37,993 nt of DNA from an uncultured Bacteroidota bacterium (GTDB taxonomy: Bacteria > Bacteroidota > Bacteroidia > Flavobacteriales > Flavobacteriaceae). This document shows positions 7,125-16,468 of the stretch, piece after piece. A program made the translations under genes and the position numbers. The stretch is taken from contig CACJMJ010000007.1 in assembly GCA_902594485.1 (NCBI GenBank), forward strand, positions 1 through 37,993, given 5' to 3'. Under the pieces are notes generated by a model. The model was not told the DNA's origin. It made no database searches and saw only the letters and a list, made by a program, of their open reading frames with translations. Every line of letters begins with the position of its first letter. Within the stretch, counting starts at the first letter, position 1.

Positions 7125-8861
7125 TTAATTTGATAGATCCTTTAATTGTTCTTTAGTTAATTTAGATGGTGCGTCTATCATTAGATCTTTACCAGAGTTG
7201 TTTTTTGGGAATGCTATAAAATCTCTGATTACATCTTTTCCTTTAAAAACTGCAGCAAGTCTATCAAGTCCAAAAGCAATTCCCCCATGAGGTGGAGCGC
7301 CATACTTTAAAGCATCAATTAAAAATCCAAATTGACTAGTGTATTCTTCTTTACTCATACCTAGAAGCTCAAATATTTTCATTTGAGTATCAAAATCATG
7401 AATTCTTATTGAACCACCACCAATTTCATTTCCATTAAGAACTAAATCATATGCATTTGCAATCACTTTATCTGGTTCCGTATCTAGTAAATCTAAATAT
7501 TCAGGTTTTGCTGATGTGAATGGATGATGCATTGAAAAAAATCTTTTTTCATCTTCATCCCATTCAAAAAGAGGAAAATCAGTTACCCATATTGGACATG
7601 TTTTTTCATAATCTATTAATTCAAATCTTTTTGCAAGTTCTATTCTTAAGGAACCCATTTGCATCAAAGATTCTTTTTTATTGCCTGATATAATAAATAA
7701 TATATCCCCTGGTTTTGATGATGCTCTATCCAAAATTACTTTTAAATCTTCTTCAGAAAAAAACTTATCAAATGAAGATTTAATTGTAGAATCTGAATTA
7801 TGTCTAATCCATAAAAGTCCAGATGCTCCAATTTGTGGTCTTTTAATCCAATCGGTTAAATTGTCAATTTCCTTTCTTGTAAGTTCAGACTTATTTTCAA
7901 CCTTAACACAACATGAAAAATTATTATTATCAAAAACCTGAAAACCTTTACCTTTTGTTTCATTTGTTATATCATTAATTCTTAAGTCATATCTAAGATC
8001 AGGTTTGTCAATTCCATAGTTTTCAATTGCATCATTATAAGTCATCCTTTCAAACTTAACATTTTCTTGATTTAAAAATTTAGAGAATAACCTTGACATT
8101 AATCCTTCAAACTGTCTAAATATGTCTTCTTGATCAACAAAAGACATTTCACAATCAATTTGAGTAAATTCAGGCTGTCTATCAGCTCTTAAATCTTCAT
8201 CTCTAAAACATTTTACAATTTGATAGTATTTATCAATTCCGCCTATCATCAATAATTGCTTGAATATTTGAGGTGATTGAGGTAGAGCATAATAATGCTC
8301 TGGGTTTAGTCTACTTGGAACAATAAAATCTCTTGCACCTTCTGGTGTGGATTTTATTAAACAAGGTGTCTCTATATCAATGAATCCATTTTTAGAAAGA
8401 AAATTCCTTACTTCCAATGATAACTCATGTCTAAACATTAAATTTTCTTTTACTGGTTGTCTTCTAATATCAAGATATCTGTACTTCATTCTTAATTCCT
8501 CACCACCATCAGATTCATTTTCAAGAGTGAAAGGTGGAACGAGAGACTTATTTAAAATCTTCATACTAGACACAAGAATTTCTATTTCACCTGTACTTAT
8601 TTTTTCATTAATATTTTTTCTTTCAATTACATTTCCTTCAACTTCGATTACAAACTCTCTTCCAAGCTCAGCAGCAGCAGAAAATAATTCTTCACTAGAT
8701 CTTTCTTTATCAAATACTAATTGTGTAATGCCATATCTATCTCTTAAGTCAACCCAAATAATAAATCCTTTCTCTCTAACCTTATTTACCCAGCCAGAGA
8801 GTTTGACATTTTGATTTAAATTAGTTTTTGATAATTCCCCGCAATTGTTAGTTCGATTCAT
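7125..8861 (-). CDS. aspS: Aspartyl-tRNA synthetase
   Basis: This class II synthetase of 578 residues charges tRNA-Asp. The N-terminal OB anticodon-binding domain (about 1-110) includes VKLSGWVNKVREKGFIIWVDLRDR. Class II motif 1 lies near MKYRYLDIRR, motif 2 is FRDEDLRADRQPEFTQIDCE near residue 220, and motif 3 is GIAFGLDRLAAVF near the C-terminus. The bacterial GAD insertion lies between motifs 2 and 3 (about 290-410). Length is normal. The start is ATG at 8861, only 21 bases after the RND permease stop on the same strand; that gap contains TATATTTA, a one-mismatch -7 box. It may therefore be read both from the efflux operon and from its own promoter. Confidence 0.98.
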   Translation of the reverse strand: MNRTNNCGELSKTNLNQNVKLSGWVNKVREKGFIIWVDLRDRYGITQLVFDKERSSEELFSAAAELGREFVIEVEGNVIERKNINEKISTGEIEILVSSMKILNKSLVPPFTLENESDGGEELRMKYRYLDIRRQPVKENLMFRHELSLEVRNFLSKNGFIDIETPCLIKSTPEGARDFIVPSRLNPEHYYALPQSPQIFKQLLMIGGIDKYYQIVKCFRDEDLRADRQPEFTQIDCEMSFVDQEDIFRQFEGLMSRLFSKFLNQENVKFERMTYNDAIENYGIDKPDLRYDLRINDITNETKGKGFQVFDNNNFSCCVKVENKSELTRKEIDNLTDWIKRPQIGASGLLWIRHNSDSTIKSSFDKFFSEEDLKVILDRASSKPGDILFIISGNKKESLMQMGSLRIELAKRFELIDYEKTCPIWVTDFPLFEWDEDEKRFFSMHHPFTSAKPEYLDLLDTEPDKVIANAYDLVLNGNEIGGGSIRIHDFDTQMKIFELLGMSKEEYTSQFGFLIDALKYGAPPHGGIAFGLDRLAAVFKGKDVIRDFIAFPKNNSGKDLMIDAPSKLTKEQLKDLSN

Positions 8862-8882
8862 ATTAATTATATGTAAATATAA

Positions 8883-11800
8883 CTAGATATTTTTTAGTTT
8901 GATTCTGCCTAAATGAATCAAGTAATACATTGATGGAACTATTACTAAAGTCAAAAATGTTGCAAATGTAATTCCAAATATAACAGTCCAAGCTAATGGG
9001 CCCCAAAATATTACATTATCTCCACCAAGGTAGATATTAGGGTTAAAATCAGATAATAATGTGAAGAAATCAATATTTAGTCCAACAGCAAGAGGAACTA
9101 AACCAAAAATTGTTGTAATAGCAGTTAAGAGAACTGGCTTGAGTCTAGCTTTTCCTGCAATTTTAACCAATTCAAGAGCTGAACTTTTGTCAATTAATTC
9201 GTCTTTAGAAAGATTTAAATCAATTTTTTTTCTTTTAAATAATAGATCTGTATAGTCAATTAGTACAACGGCATTGTTAACAACAATCCCAGCTAATGAG
9301 ATTATACCTAACATCGTCATTAAAATGCTAAAGGTTAGATTAAAGATTACTATTCCTAGGAAAACACCTGTAAAGCTTAATACTATTGATAGTAATACAA
9401 TTAAAGGTTTAGAAATTGAGTTAAACTGGAAAACTAGTAACAAAACAATTAAAGATATAGCAGTTAATAAAGCGGATGAAAGGAACTCTTGGTTTTCATC
9501 TTGTTCTTTTATCTCTCCAGTAAATTTAAAAGAAACACCCTCTTTAGTCTCAAATCCACTTAAGGCAATTTCCGCTGTATTAACTATCTGATTTGCATTT
9601 GAACCTGCTAATATTGATGAATATAGGGTAACAACTCTTTGTAAGTCAATATGCTTTATAGCATTAAATGATGCTATATTCTTTTCTTCAACTATTGATG
9701 CAACTGGTATATCCTTCATCCTACCGGATGATTGGTCTCTAAAAGTTATATTCTGATTTAGAATTGAGTTAAAGTCATTTTTAAATTCATTATCAAAACG
9801 GACATTAATCTCATAGTCTTCTCCATCTTGTTTATAAACTCCAGCTTTTGTTCCAATTATCGAGTTTCTGATTGTTTGACCAACTAGACCAGCTGGAATC
9901 CCTAGTTCTCCAGCCTTCATTTTATCAACATTAAATTCAAGTCCTGGTTTACTTTTAGTTACATCAATTTTTAGCTGTTCTATCCCCTCTATGTTTTCTT
10001 GATCTAAGAAATTCTTCATAGAGATTGCAGTTTCAATTAGTTCTTCATAATCATCTCCATATATCTCTATATTAACCGGGTAACTAGAGGGTGGCCCCTG
10101 CGAATCTTTTTCTACAAGTATGGCTACACCAGGAAATTTATCAATTAAATTAAGTTGAATTTCTTTTCTTAAATCTTCACTTGACATTCCCCTTCTATAC
10201 TTGAACTCTCTCATGGTCATAGTGATTAAAGATTTATGAGGAGTACCTGATCCTGAAGAAGAAACTGATGCACCTTCTCCAACATTTGTAATTGACGATT
10301 CAACAATGAAATTATAACCATTGTCATTATATTCGGGCCTATCTATAACCTTATAGATCTCCTTTTCAACTAGTTTTGAAGTTTCATTAGTCTTTAAAAT
10401 ATCTGTTCCTTCAGGGTACTCAATTGATACTAATATTTGTTGAGGCTCATTATCAGGAAAAAACTCAATTTTAGGTGGGAATACGCCCATTAATACAATA
10501 GAAAAAATAAAGAGTAAAAAAGTACCAGATAAAAATATAAATGGTCTCATACCAGATAAAGCATATGTCAAGAATTTAGAATAATTATTTTCTAAAACAG
10601 GGAGAACTTTTTCTCTGAATATAAATAGTTGATTTTTTAAAAAATATTTATAAAGCCATAAAAATAAACATATCAGTAAAAAAATTGATCCAAAGATTCT
10701 AGTACTACTAAAAATCATAAAAATTATACCCAGTGTACCTAAAAAATATGTTGATCTAAATAAAAATTTATTTGAAAAATTGTCTTCATCGGTACTCATA
10801 AAGCTTGACACTAACATTGAGTTGAAAAAGATTGCCACTATTAATGATGAACCTAATATTGCAGATAGTGTTATTGGAAAATAAATCATAAACTCACCAA
10901 TAATACCTGGCCAAGTTCCAAGTGGAATAAATGCAGCAATTGTTGTTGCAGTTGAAACAATAATTGGTAGCGCAACCTCGCCAATACCAAGTTTTGCAGC
11001 CTTAATCCTCGATAGACCCTCCTCTTTCATCAGCCTGTAAATATTATCGACAACTACGATTCCATTATCTACAAGTAGTCCAAGCCCCATAACTAATCCA
11101 AATAAAACCATTCTATTTAATGTAAAACCAAATAATGATAGAAAGAACAGAGATAAAAACATTGACATTGGAATAGCAAATCCAACAAAAAGAGCATTTT
11201 TAATTCCCAGAAAAAATGTAATAACAGTTACTACTAGTATTATTCCAAAAATTAGATTATTCATTAAGTCATTGACTGAGTTTATTGTATAATCTGATGA
11301 ATCATTTATTACATTGACATCAAGATTATTTGGAAGGAAATCTATCTTAGCCTTATCTATAATATCTCTTATTGAGTTTGATGCAAAAATTGCATTTTCC
11401 CCACCTCTTTTAATTACTTCAAGTCCTATTGTCTTACTATTATAATATCTAACAAAAGATGTAGCTTCTTTCTCTTTAAAAGAAACAGAAGCAATATCTT
11501 TTAGATAAACAGGCCCATTGAAATTATTGACTATTATGTTTTCTAATTCTGAGGGTCTAGAAATCTCACCAACAATTTTTACATTTCGCCTTTGACCATC
11601 TGAAACTATATTTCCAGCAGAAATTGTAACATTTTCTTGAGAGATTGCTGATATTATATTACCAAAACTTGTGTTCGTAGAATTCATCCTGTATGGATCT
11701 ACTGCTACTTCAACTTCAAAGTCTTGTAACCCCCTAATCTCTACAGATTTAATTTCTGGGAGTCTCTCTATTCGGAGCTCAAGGTACTCAGCATACCTTT

Positions 11801-12296
11801 TTAACTCTTCTACTGTATAGTCTCCAATTAATGTTATATTAAGTACAGGATATCTTTCAGCGAAATCAAATTCTGTTACACTGGGGTCAATTTTTGAATT
11901 ATTAAAAGTTGGCCAGTCATCTCTTACTGTAACATTGTCTACTAAATCTTTTACTCTTTGTCTGGCAACTTCAATGGGTACCTCATCGTCAAACTCAACA
12001 TTAATTACAGACACACCCTCATAAGAGCTTGATTCAACCTCTTCAAGACCTTTTACACCCTTAATCTCTTCCTCTAATGGATTAGTAACTAATTTTTCTA
12101 TTTCTTCTGCACTGTTACCTGGAAAAACTGTTGATACAAACACATTTGTAGTATTTATTTCAGGGAATGGCTCTCTTGGCATAGTATTATATGCATTAAT
12201 TCCAGACACTAAAAATATTACCATGAGAATGTATATGATGGTCTTATTCTCAATTGCCCAAGACGATAAGAAAAACTCTCTATTCTTTTTATTCAT
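8883..12296 (-). CDS. RND-family multidrug/solute efflux permease (AcrB-like)
   Basis: This is the inner-membrane proton-driven pump of a tripartite efflux system. It has 1137 residues with the RND layout: TM1 near residue 20, a periplasmic porter domain with the start INAYNTMPREPFPEI, a TM2-6 block around 340-520, a second porter domain and a TM8-12 block. The TM4 proton-relay motif reads LVDNGIVVVDNI with Asp410 kept and the second Asp of AcrB replaced by Asn411. The TM10 motif is GIVVNNAVVLIDY. The extra length lies in a hydrophobic, Phe-rich stretch around residues 505-560. It is two bases after the adaptor stop on the same strand. The substrate cannot be predicted. Confidence 0.95.
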   Translation of the reverse strand: MNKKNREFFLSSWAIENKTIIYILMVIFLVSGINAYNTMPREPFPEINTTNVFVSTVFPGNSAEEIEKLVTNPLEEEIKGVKGLEEVESSSYEGVSVINVEFDDEVPIEVARQRVKDLVDNVTVRDDWPTFNNSKIDPSVTEFDFAERYPVLNITLIGDYTVEELKRYAEYLELRIERLPEIKSVEIRGLQDFEVEVAVDPYRMNSTNTSFGNIISAISQENVTISAGNIVSDGQRRNVKIVGEISRPSELENIIVNNFNGPVYLKDIASVSFKEKEATSFVRYYNSKTIGLEVIKRGGENAIFASNSIRDIIDKAKIDFLPNNLDVNVINDSSDYTINSVNDLMNNLIFGIILVVTVITFFLGIKNALFVGFAIPMSMFLSLFFLSLFGFTLNRMVLFGLVMGLGLLVDNGIVVVDNIYRLMKEEGLSRIKAAKLGIGEVALPIIVSTATTIAAFIPLGTWPGIIGEFMIYFPITLSAILGSSLIVAIFFNSMLVSSFMSTDEDNFSNKFLFRSTYFLGTLGIIFMIFSSTRIFGSIFLLICLFLWLYKYFLKNQLFIFREKVLPVLENNYSKFLTYALSGMRPFIFLSGTFLLFIFSIVLMGVFPPKIEFFPDNEPQQILVSIEYPEGTDILKTNETSKLVEKEIYKVIDRPEYNDNGYNFIVESSITNVGEGASVSSSGSGTPHKSLITMTMREFKYRRGMSSEDLRKEIQLNLIDKFPGVAILVEKDSQGPPSSYPVNIEIYGDDYEELIETAISMKNFLDQENIEGIEQLKIDVTKSKPGLEFNVDKMKAGELGIPAGLVGQTIRNSIIGTKAGVYKQDGEDYEINVRFDNEFKNDFNSILNQNITFRDQSSGRMKDIPVASIVEEKNIASFNAIKHIDLQRVVTLYSSILAGSNANQIVNTAEIALSGFETKEGVSFKFTGEIKEQDENQEFLSSALLTAISLIVLLLVFQFNSISKPLIVLLSIVLSFTGVFLGIVIFNLTFSILMTMLGIISLAGIVVNNAVVLIDYTDLLFKRKKIDLNLSKDELIDKSSALELVKIAGKARLKPVLLTAITTIFGLVPLAVGLNIDFFTLLSDFNPNIYLGGDNVIFWGPLAWTVIFGITFATFLTLVIVPSMYYLIHLGRIKLKNI

Positions 12297-12297
12297 T

Positions 12298-13461
12298 TTA
12301 ATTAATTAGTTTAACCCTTTGAAGATCCTCCACTAAATTTGCACCTTCCAATACAATTATTTCCCCAAAATTTAAGCCCTCAATTACTTCGGCATCAGTA
12401 TTACTTTTGTTACCAATCTTTATTACAGCTTTTCTAGTTATATATACACCATCTTTTTTATCTTCATCCATTACGTATATATAATTTTTTCCTTCAGAAT
12501 CTTCTCTGATTATTCTAAGTGGAACAACGATAGCATTATCCTTTTTATATGTATTTATCATAATCTTAGCATCTAAATTTTGTTTAATTCTTCTATCAGG
12601 ATTATCAACTGGGATTTCTATTCTAAACGTCCTATTATTTGGATCAATAAAGTTCCCTGTCTGTGTAACTTCAGATTGTATCTCTTTATTTAAAAGAGGA
12701 ATTTTTACTAATGCCTCTGTTCCGTTACTAATACTTGAAATATACTTTTCAGAAACAAATGCCTCTGCATATACATCATCTAAGTTTACTAGCCTAAGAA
12801 TATTGGTCACACCTGGAATTAGATTTGATCCTTGGTTAGCTATAATTTCATCAACAACTCCTGCAAAAGGAGCATAAATTTTTGTCTTTGAGAGCATATC
12901 TCTCATCTGATCAACACCTTTTTGAATTGATTCAAAATCTGACTTACTTTTTAGAAATTGAATTTCTGAACCAATATTGTTTTCCCATAATCTCTGGATT
13001 CTTTCATAATTTTCTTTTGCAAAGTCTCTTTGAATAATGAGTTGATCTAACTGTTCTTTAAGACCTGAGTCGTTTATTTCAGCCAGAAGCTTACCTTTTG
13101 AGACATTCTGTCCCTCATCTACATATATTTTTTCTAAGGTTCCTTGAAATTCTGGAAGAATTAAAATATTTTTTCTTGTTTTTAGATTTGCTTGTGCCTC
13201 TATATAACTAGTAAACACTTGTTCTTTTATTTCATATTTTGATACTAGAGTAAGCCTTTCATTCTCATCTAAAAACGCAATTCCAGAATTAATTTCATTT
13301 AGCTCAACTTTCATAGCATTCATAGCGTTTACATATTCATCTTTCCTTTTTTTAAGTTCATCTAAGTCTTTATTCTCTATTAGAGATTCAATAGATATAC
13401 TTCCAGAAGAGTTACAGCCAATAATTACTGTGATTAATAAAATTGTATAAAATTTATTCAT
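12298..13461 (-). CDS. RND efflux periplasmic adaptor (membrane fusion protein)
   Basis: The adaptor links the inner-membrane pump to the outer-membrane channel. The 387-residue protein has a lipoprotein signal with lipobox VIIGC (Cys at about residue 16) and a Glu/Lys-rich helical stretch before the core. The first half of the lipoyl domain is FQGTLEKIYVDEGQNVSKGKLLAEI (only partly typical), followed by an alpha-helical hairpin (about 130-185), the second lipoyl half IYAPFAGVVDEIIANQGS, and beta-barrel and membrane-proximal domains to the end. It lies two bases after tolC and two before the RND gene. The predicted N-acyl anchor would hold it on the periplasmic face of the inner membrane. Confidence 0.94.
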   Translation of the reverse strand: MNKFYTILLITVIIGCNSSGSISIESLIENKDLDELKKRKDEYVNAMNAMKVELNEINSGIAFLDENERLTLVSKYEIKEQVFTSYIEAQANLKTRKNILILPEFQGTLEKIYVDEGQNVSKGKLLAEINDSGLKEQLDQLIIQRDFAKENYERIQRLWENNIGSEIQFLKSKSDFESIQKGVDQMRDMLSKTKIYAPFAGVVDEIIANQGSNLIPGVTNILRLVNLDDVYAEAFVSEKYISSISNGTEALVKIPLLNKEIQSEVTQTGNFIDPNNRTFRIEIPVDNPDRRIKQNLDAKIMINTYKKDNAIVVPLRIIREDSEGKNYIYVMDEDKKDGVYITRKAVIKIGNKSNTDAEVIEGLNFGEIIVLEGANLVEDLQRVKLIN

Positions 13462-13463
13462 GA

Positions 13464-14789
13464 TTAATTGTTATAAAGTGTTTCTAATTCTGTTTTTATT
13501 GAAATCAATTCAAGAACGGAGTTCAAATATTTTTGCTGAGAATCTAGTAATTGAATTTGTGCCTGTCTTAGTTCAAAAGATGTTACTAAGCCTTCAAAAA
13601 ACTTCATTGAGTTTTTTTCTTCAATGGATATAGAGAGATTCATGGTCTGCTCGTTGACATCTAGAGATTTGAGAGCTAACTGGTAGGCATTTAATTTTTG
13701 TAATACTTCAGCTTGTGTTCTCTCTTGTTGTTCTTCTAGGCTTGTTCTAGCTTTTTCCATTGCAATTTTTGCCTTTTGGGATGATACATTCATCCTATTT
13801 GCATTAAATAATGGTATTTCAAGATTAACACCTACAACAGAGGAGCCAAACCAATTTTGTGATTTATCAGTGAAATTAAACTCATTATTATAACCAGTAT
13901 ATGTTCCGCTTATAAAGCCAGATACTTTTGGCAACTGTTTAGATCTTTCTAATTTGTATTCAATTCTTTTTGTGTCAAACATATTCTGTGAAATCTTTAT
14001 ATCAACATTTCTGTCAGTATTAAAATCTTCAAAAGAATTAGCAAAGACTACATTCTCCCCTATAAAATCTTCTACAGAAGTGACAAGTATAAGTTTATCT
14101 TTCATGTTGATCCCTAAAACTAACTTTAGTAGATTTAATTGATTGTCACGAGTTTTTCTTGCCTGCAGTAATGAGAGTTCTGCTTGAGCCAATGTTATTT
14201 TAATTTGCTCAACATTTTCTTCTTCCTGAAATCCATTTTTATATAATTCGGTTACTTCATTAAGATCTTTTTTAAAGTTATCAAGAGTGTCCTCTAAAAT
14301 AGAAATTCCTTCATTCAGGGTAGCCACAAGACTATATAGTTTAACAATAGCCTCCCTAACCTCAAGTAAAGTTTTTTCATAAAAATTTTCGGATGTTGCA
14401 AGATATATTCTACTATACTCTAAGCCCACTAACCAGGAACCATCAAATAATAATTGTTCCATTCTTACAGATCCGATTGCAGATTGTTCTGTTCCAAACT
14501 GAATCTCAGAAAAATCTCCTTTATTACCACCAAAAAATTCAGCAGGAATTAGCGATGTAGGAAGCTCTAGATTATTTAGATAGTTTAAATCTAATGAAAC
14601 GTTTGGTAATCCGATTGCAATTGTTTTCCACCTTTCTTGATATGCCATTTGAATTTCCCTCTCAGCATTTTTCAAATTTCTATTATTCTCAATCCCATAT
14701 TTTACAGCGTCCTCTATATTTAAACTAACTATATCTGATTGAGAATAACATAAGTTTGATATAAATAGTGCTAATAAAAGTTTCTTCAT
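13464..14789 (-). CDS. TolC-family outer-membrane efflux channel
   Basis: This is the outer-membrane exit duct of the efflux system, 441 residues long. It has a cleavable signal peptide ending near CYSQ (residue 17), then two structurally repeated OEP domains rich in long helices. The first contains IEDAVKYGIENNRNLKNAERE, of which the EDAVKYGIENN part is the family start; the second has KKIR-type helices and the EKARTSLEEQQERTQAEVLQ segment near residue 345. The start overlaps the tetR stop by four bases (ATGA), indicating translational coupling. Position in the tetR-tolC-adaptor-pump order matches many Bacteroidota efflux operons. Confidence 0.94.
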   Translation of the reverse strand: MKKLLLALFISNLCYSQSDIVSLNIEDAVKYGIENNRNLKNAEREIQMAYQERWKTIAIGLPNVSLDLNYLNNLELPTSLIPAEFFGGNKGDFSEIQFGTEQSAIGSVRMEQLLFDGSWLVGLEYSRIYLATSENFYEKTLLEVREAIVKLYSLVATLNEGISILEDTLDNFKKDLNEVTELYKNGFQEEENVEQIKITLAQAELSLLQARKTRDNQLNLLKLVLGINMKDKLILVTSVEDFIGENVVFANSFEDFNTDRNVDIKISQNMFDTKRIEYKLERSKQLPKVSGFISGTYTGYNNEFNFTDKSQNWFGSSVVGVNLEIPLFNANRMNVSSQKAKIAMEKARTSLEEQQERTQAEVLQKLNAYQLALKSLDVNEQTMNLSISIEEKNSMKFFEGLVTSFELRQAQIQLLDSQQKYLNSVLELISIKTELETLYNN

Positions 14790-15391
14790 TTTTTAATCAT
14801 TTGTAATATCCATTGTGGAATTAATTTTTTACGCTCATGCATCATGTCATTAAATTCTTTTCTGTTAAATTTTTTCATCTTAATTATTATGGGGCTGCTT
14901 ATAAATGGAAATACAATTAAGCTTAAAATATTTGTCACAAAATGAATAGGATCTATTTTTTTATAAACTCCTTTTTTAACACCATCATTATATTGATCAA
15001 CTAATTTAGATTCCATTATCTGACCTTTCAAAATCTTCAATATAGAAGATGGATTGTTTTTCAATTCATTTACAACAAATGTAGGCAGGTGAGGCTCTGC
15101 AATTATCATATCAATATATTTTGAACTTGTTAACTTAAGCTTCTCCTCAAGAGTACTCTTTTCGTCATTATATACTTCAACCATTTTACTAATAAAATCA
15201 TAGAAAGTCTCAAGCATTATAATTTCAAATAGTTTCTTTTTACTGGTGAAGTAATAGTTTAACAGAGCAAGATTAATATCAGACTCTTTAGAAATATCTC
15301 TTGTAGTCGTAGCGCTGTATCCTTTTCTTAAAAAAAGAGATTTTGCAGCAGTCTTAATTTTTATTTCAGTTTCAGAATATTCTTTTTTCAT
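14786..15391 (-). CDS. TetR/AcrR-family transcriptional repressor
   Basis: This 201-residue regulator has the N-terminal TetR helix-turn-helix (about residues 8-55), with LFLRKGYSATTTRDISKES followed by LALLNYYFTSKKKLFEIIM, the recognition-helix part. The C-terminal ligand-binding domain is not conserved enough to name a ligand. As first gene of the efflux operon it most likely represses its own transcription until a pump substrate binds. A perfect 7-4-7 palindrome 40 bases upstream, lying over the predicted -33 element, fits an autorepression site. The stop overlaps the tolC start by four bases. Confidence 0.93.
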   Translation of the reverse strand: MKKEYSETEIKIKTAAKSLFLRKGYSATTTRDISKESDINLALLNYYFTSKKKLFEIIMLETFYDFISKMVEVYNDEKSTLEEKLKLTSSKYIDMIIAEPHLPTFVVNELKNNPSSILKILKGQIMESKLVDQYNDGVKKGVYKKIDPIHFVTNILSLIVFPFISSPIIIKMKKFNRKEFNDMMHERKKLIPQWILQMIKK

Positions 15392-15408
15392 TTTAATTAA
15401 AATGAATG

Positions 15409-15440
15409 CAAATTAAATTTAAACAATTGAATTAAACAAA
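15409..15440 (-). promoter_or_regulatory. Predicted promoter of the tetR-efflux operon
   Basis: On the minus strand TTTG (15440-15437) is followed, after 20 bases, by TTAATTTG (15416-15409). This agrees with the Bacteroidota promoter form TTTG-N17-23-TAnnTTTG apart from one base in the -7 box. The tetR ATG is 17 bases further on, leaving a leader of roughly 10 nucleotides. The -33 box lies inside the palindrome annotated as operator. Confidence 0.5.
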
Positions 15441-15448
15441 TGTTTAAT
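15431..15448. promoter_or_regulatory. Candidate TetR operator palindrome
   Basis: ATTAAAC and its exact complement GTTTAAT flank the four bases AAAT. An 18-base site with 7-base arms is the size commonly bound by TetR-family dimers. It lies between tetR and the divergent polyprenyl synthase gene and covers the predicted -33 box of the efflux operon, where a bound repressor would block RNA polymerase. The AT-rich setting raises the chance of accidental palindromes. Confidence 0.5.
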
Positions 15449-15496
15449 AAAAAATTAACAATAAATTAAATAGTATATTTATTTTTAAATCAGTAA

Positions 15497-16468
15497 ATGA
15501 TAATGACGGAATACAATAAATTTTTTGAGGATTATCTAAAAAAAGTATTAAAATATAACAAACCAGAAAGCCTATACGATCCTGTAAAGTATATTTTAGA
15601 GTCTGGAGGAAAAAGATTAAGACCCTTGATTACTCTATATATATCAGAACTATTTAATGGAAAGAGAACAGTTGCACTTCCAGCAGCAGCTGCTTTAGAA
15701 ATTTTTCACAACTTTACTTTAGCACACGACGATATAATGGATAATTCTTCCATCAGAAGAGGTAAGAAAACTATTAATGCAAAATGGGATGATAATACTG
15801 GAATTTTATCTGGAGATGTAATGCTTATTATATCGTATGAGATTCTTAACCAATACGAAGATTCAAAATATGTACTATTTTCAAAAAAACTAACTGAAAT
15901 ATCAAGACTCGTTTGTGAAGGTCAACAAGCTGATATGGATTTTGCATCTAAAAATGACATTACGGAAAATGAATATTTTGAGATGATTAAAAATAAAACA
16001 GCAGTTCTCATAGCCTGTTCATTTATGTTTGGTGGCATTGCCGCAGAAACAAATACTTCAAATACTGATTTATTATATAAAATTGGATTGAATTTAGGTA
16101 TAGCTTTTCAACTAGAAGATGATTTACTAGACTGCTTTGGAGATGAGGAAAAGTTTGGAAAAAAAATAGGAGGGGATATTTTAGAGAAGAAGAAAACCTT
16201 ATTATACCTTTTCACATATTCAAAATTAGAATCAGAAAAGAAATTAGAATTTGAAAATATTTTTAATTCTAATGAAATTGAAGAGTTACAAAAAATCAAT
16301 TCTATTAAATCATTTTATGAAACTTCAGGAGCTTTAAAATATCTCAAAAATAAAGTTAGAGTTTATTTTAATGAAGCGGAGATGCTAATTGATAAGTTAG
16401 AATTAGATAACGATACTAAGAAAAAATTAAACCTATTTTGTAAGACTCTATTAAATAGAGAGATTTGA
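15497..16468 (+). CDS. Polyprenyl diphosphate synthase, probably geranylgeranyl-type
   Basis: This trans-isoprenyl diphosphate synthase elongates allylic diphosphates with isopentenyl diphosphate. The 323-residue protein shows GGKRLRPL (about residues 40-47), the first aspartate-rich motif in LAHDDIMDN (about 79-87, DDxxD without insertion) and the second in FQLEDDLLD (about 205-213). Phe and Thr sit five and four residues before the first DDxxD; this alone does not fix chain length. Convergent linkage with lycopene cyclase supports a C20 product for carotenoids, but a quinone-tail role is possible. ATG codons occur at 15497 and 15503 in frame; either could be the start. The 3' end overlaps the cyclase gene by 18 bases. 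Confidence 0.93.
   Translation: MIMTEYNKFFEDYLKKVLKYNKPESLYDPVKYILESGGKRLRPLITLYISELFNGKRTVALPAAAALEIFHNFTLAHDDIMDNSSIRRGKKTINAKWDDNTGILSGDVMLIISYEILNQYEDSKYVLFSKKLTEISRLVCEGQQADMDFASKNDITENEYFEMIKNKTAVLIACSFMFGGIAAETNTSNTDLLYKIGLNLGIAFQLEDDLLDCFGDEEKFGKKIGGDILEKKKTLLYLFTYSKLESEKKLEFENIFNSNEIEELQKINSIKSFYETSGALKYLKNKVRVYFNEAEMLIDKLELDNDTKKKLNLFCKTLLNREI

Noticed and set aside
8347-8814. 155-codon open frame on the plus strand inside aspS
   Set aside because: It is antisense to the conserved N-terminal domain of aspS; the composition is that of a mirror frame in AT-rich DNA and it has no recognisable domain.
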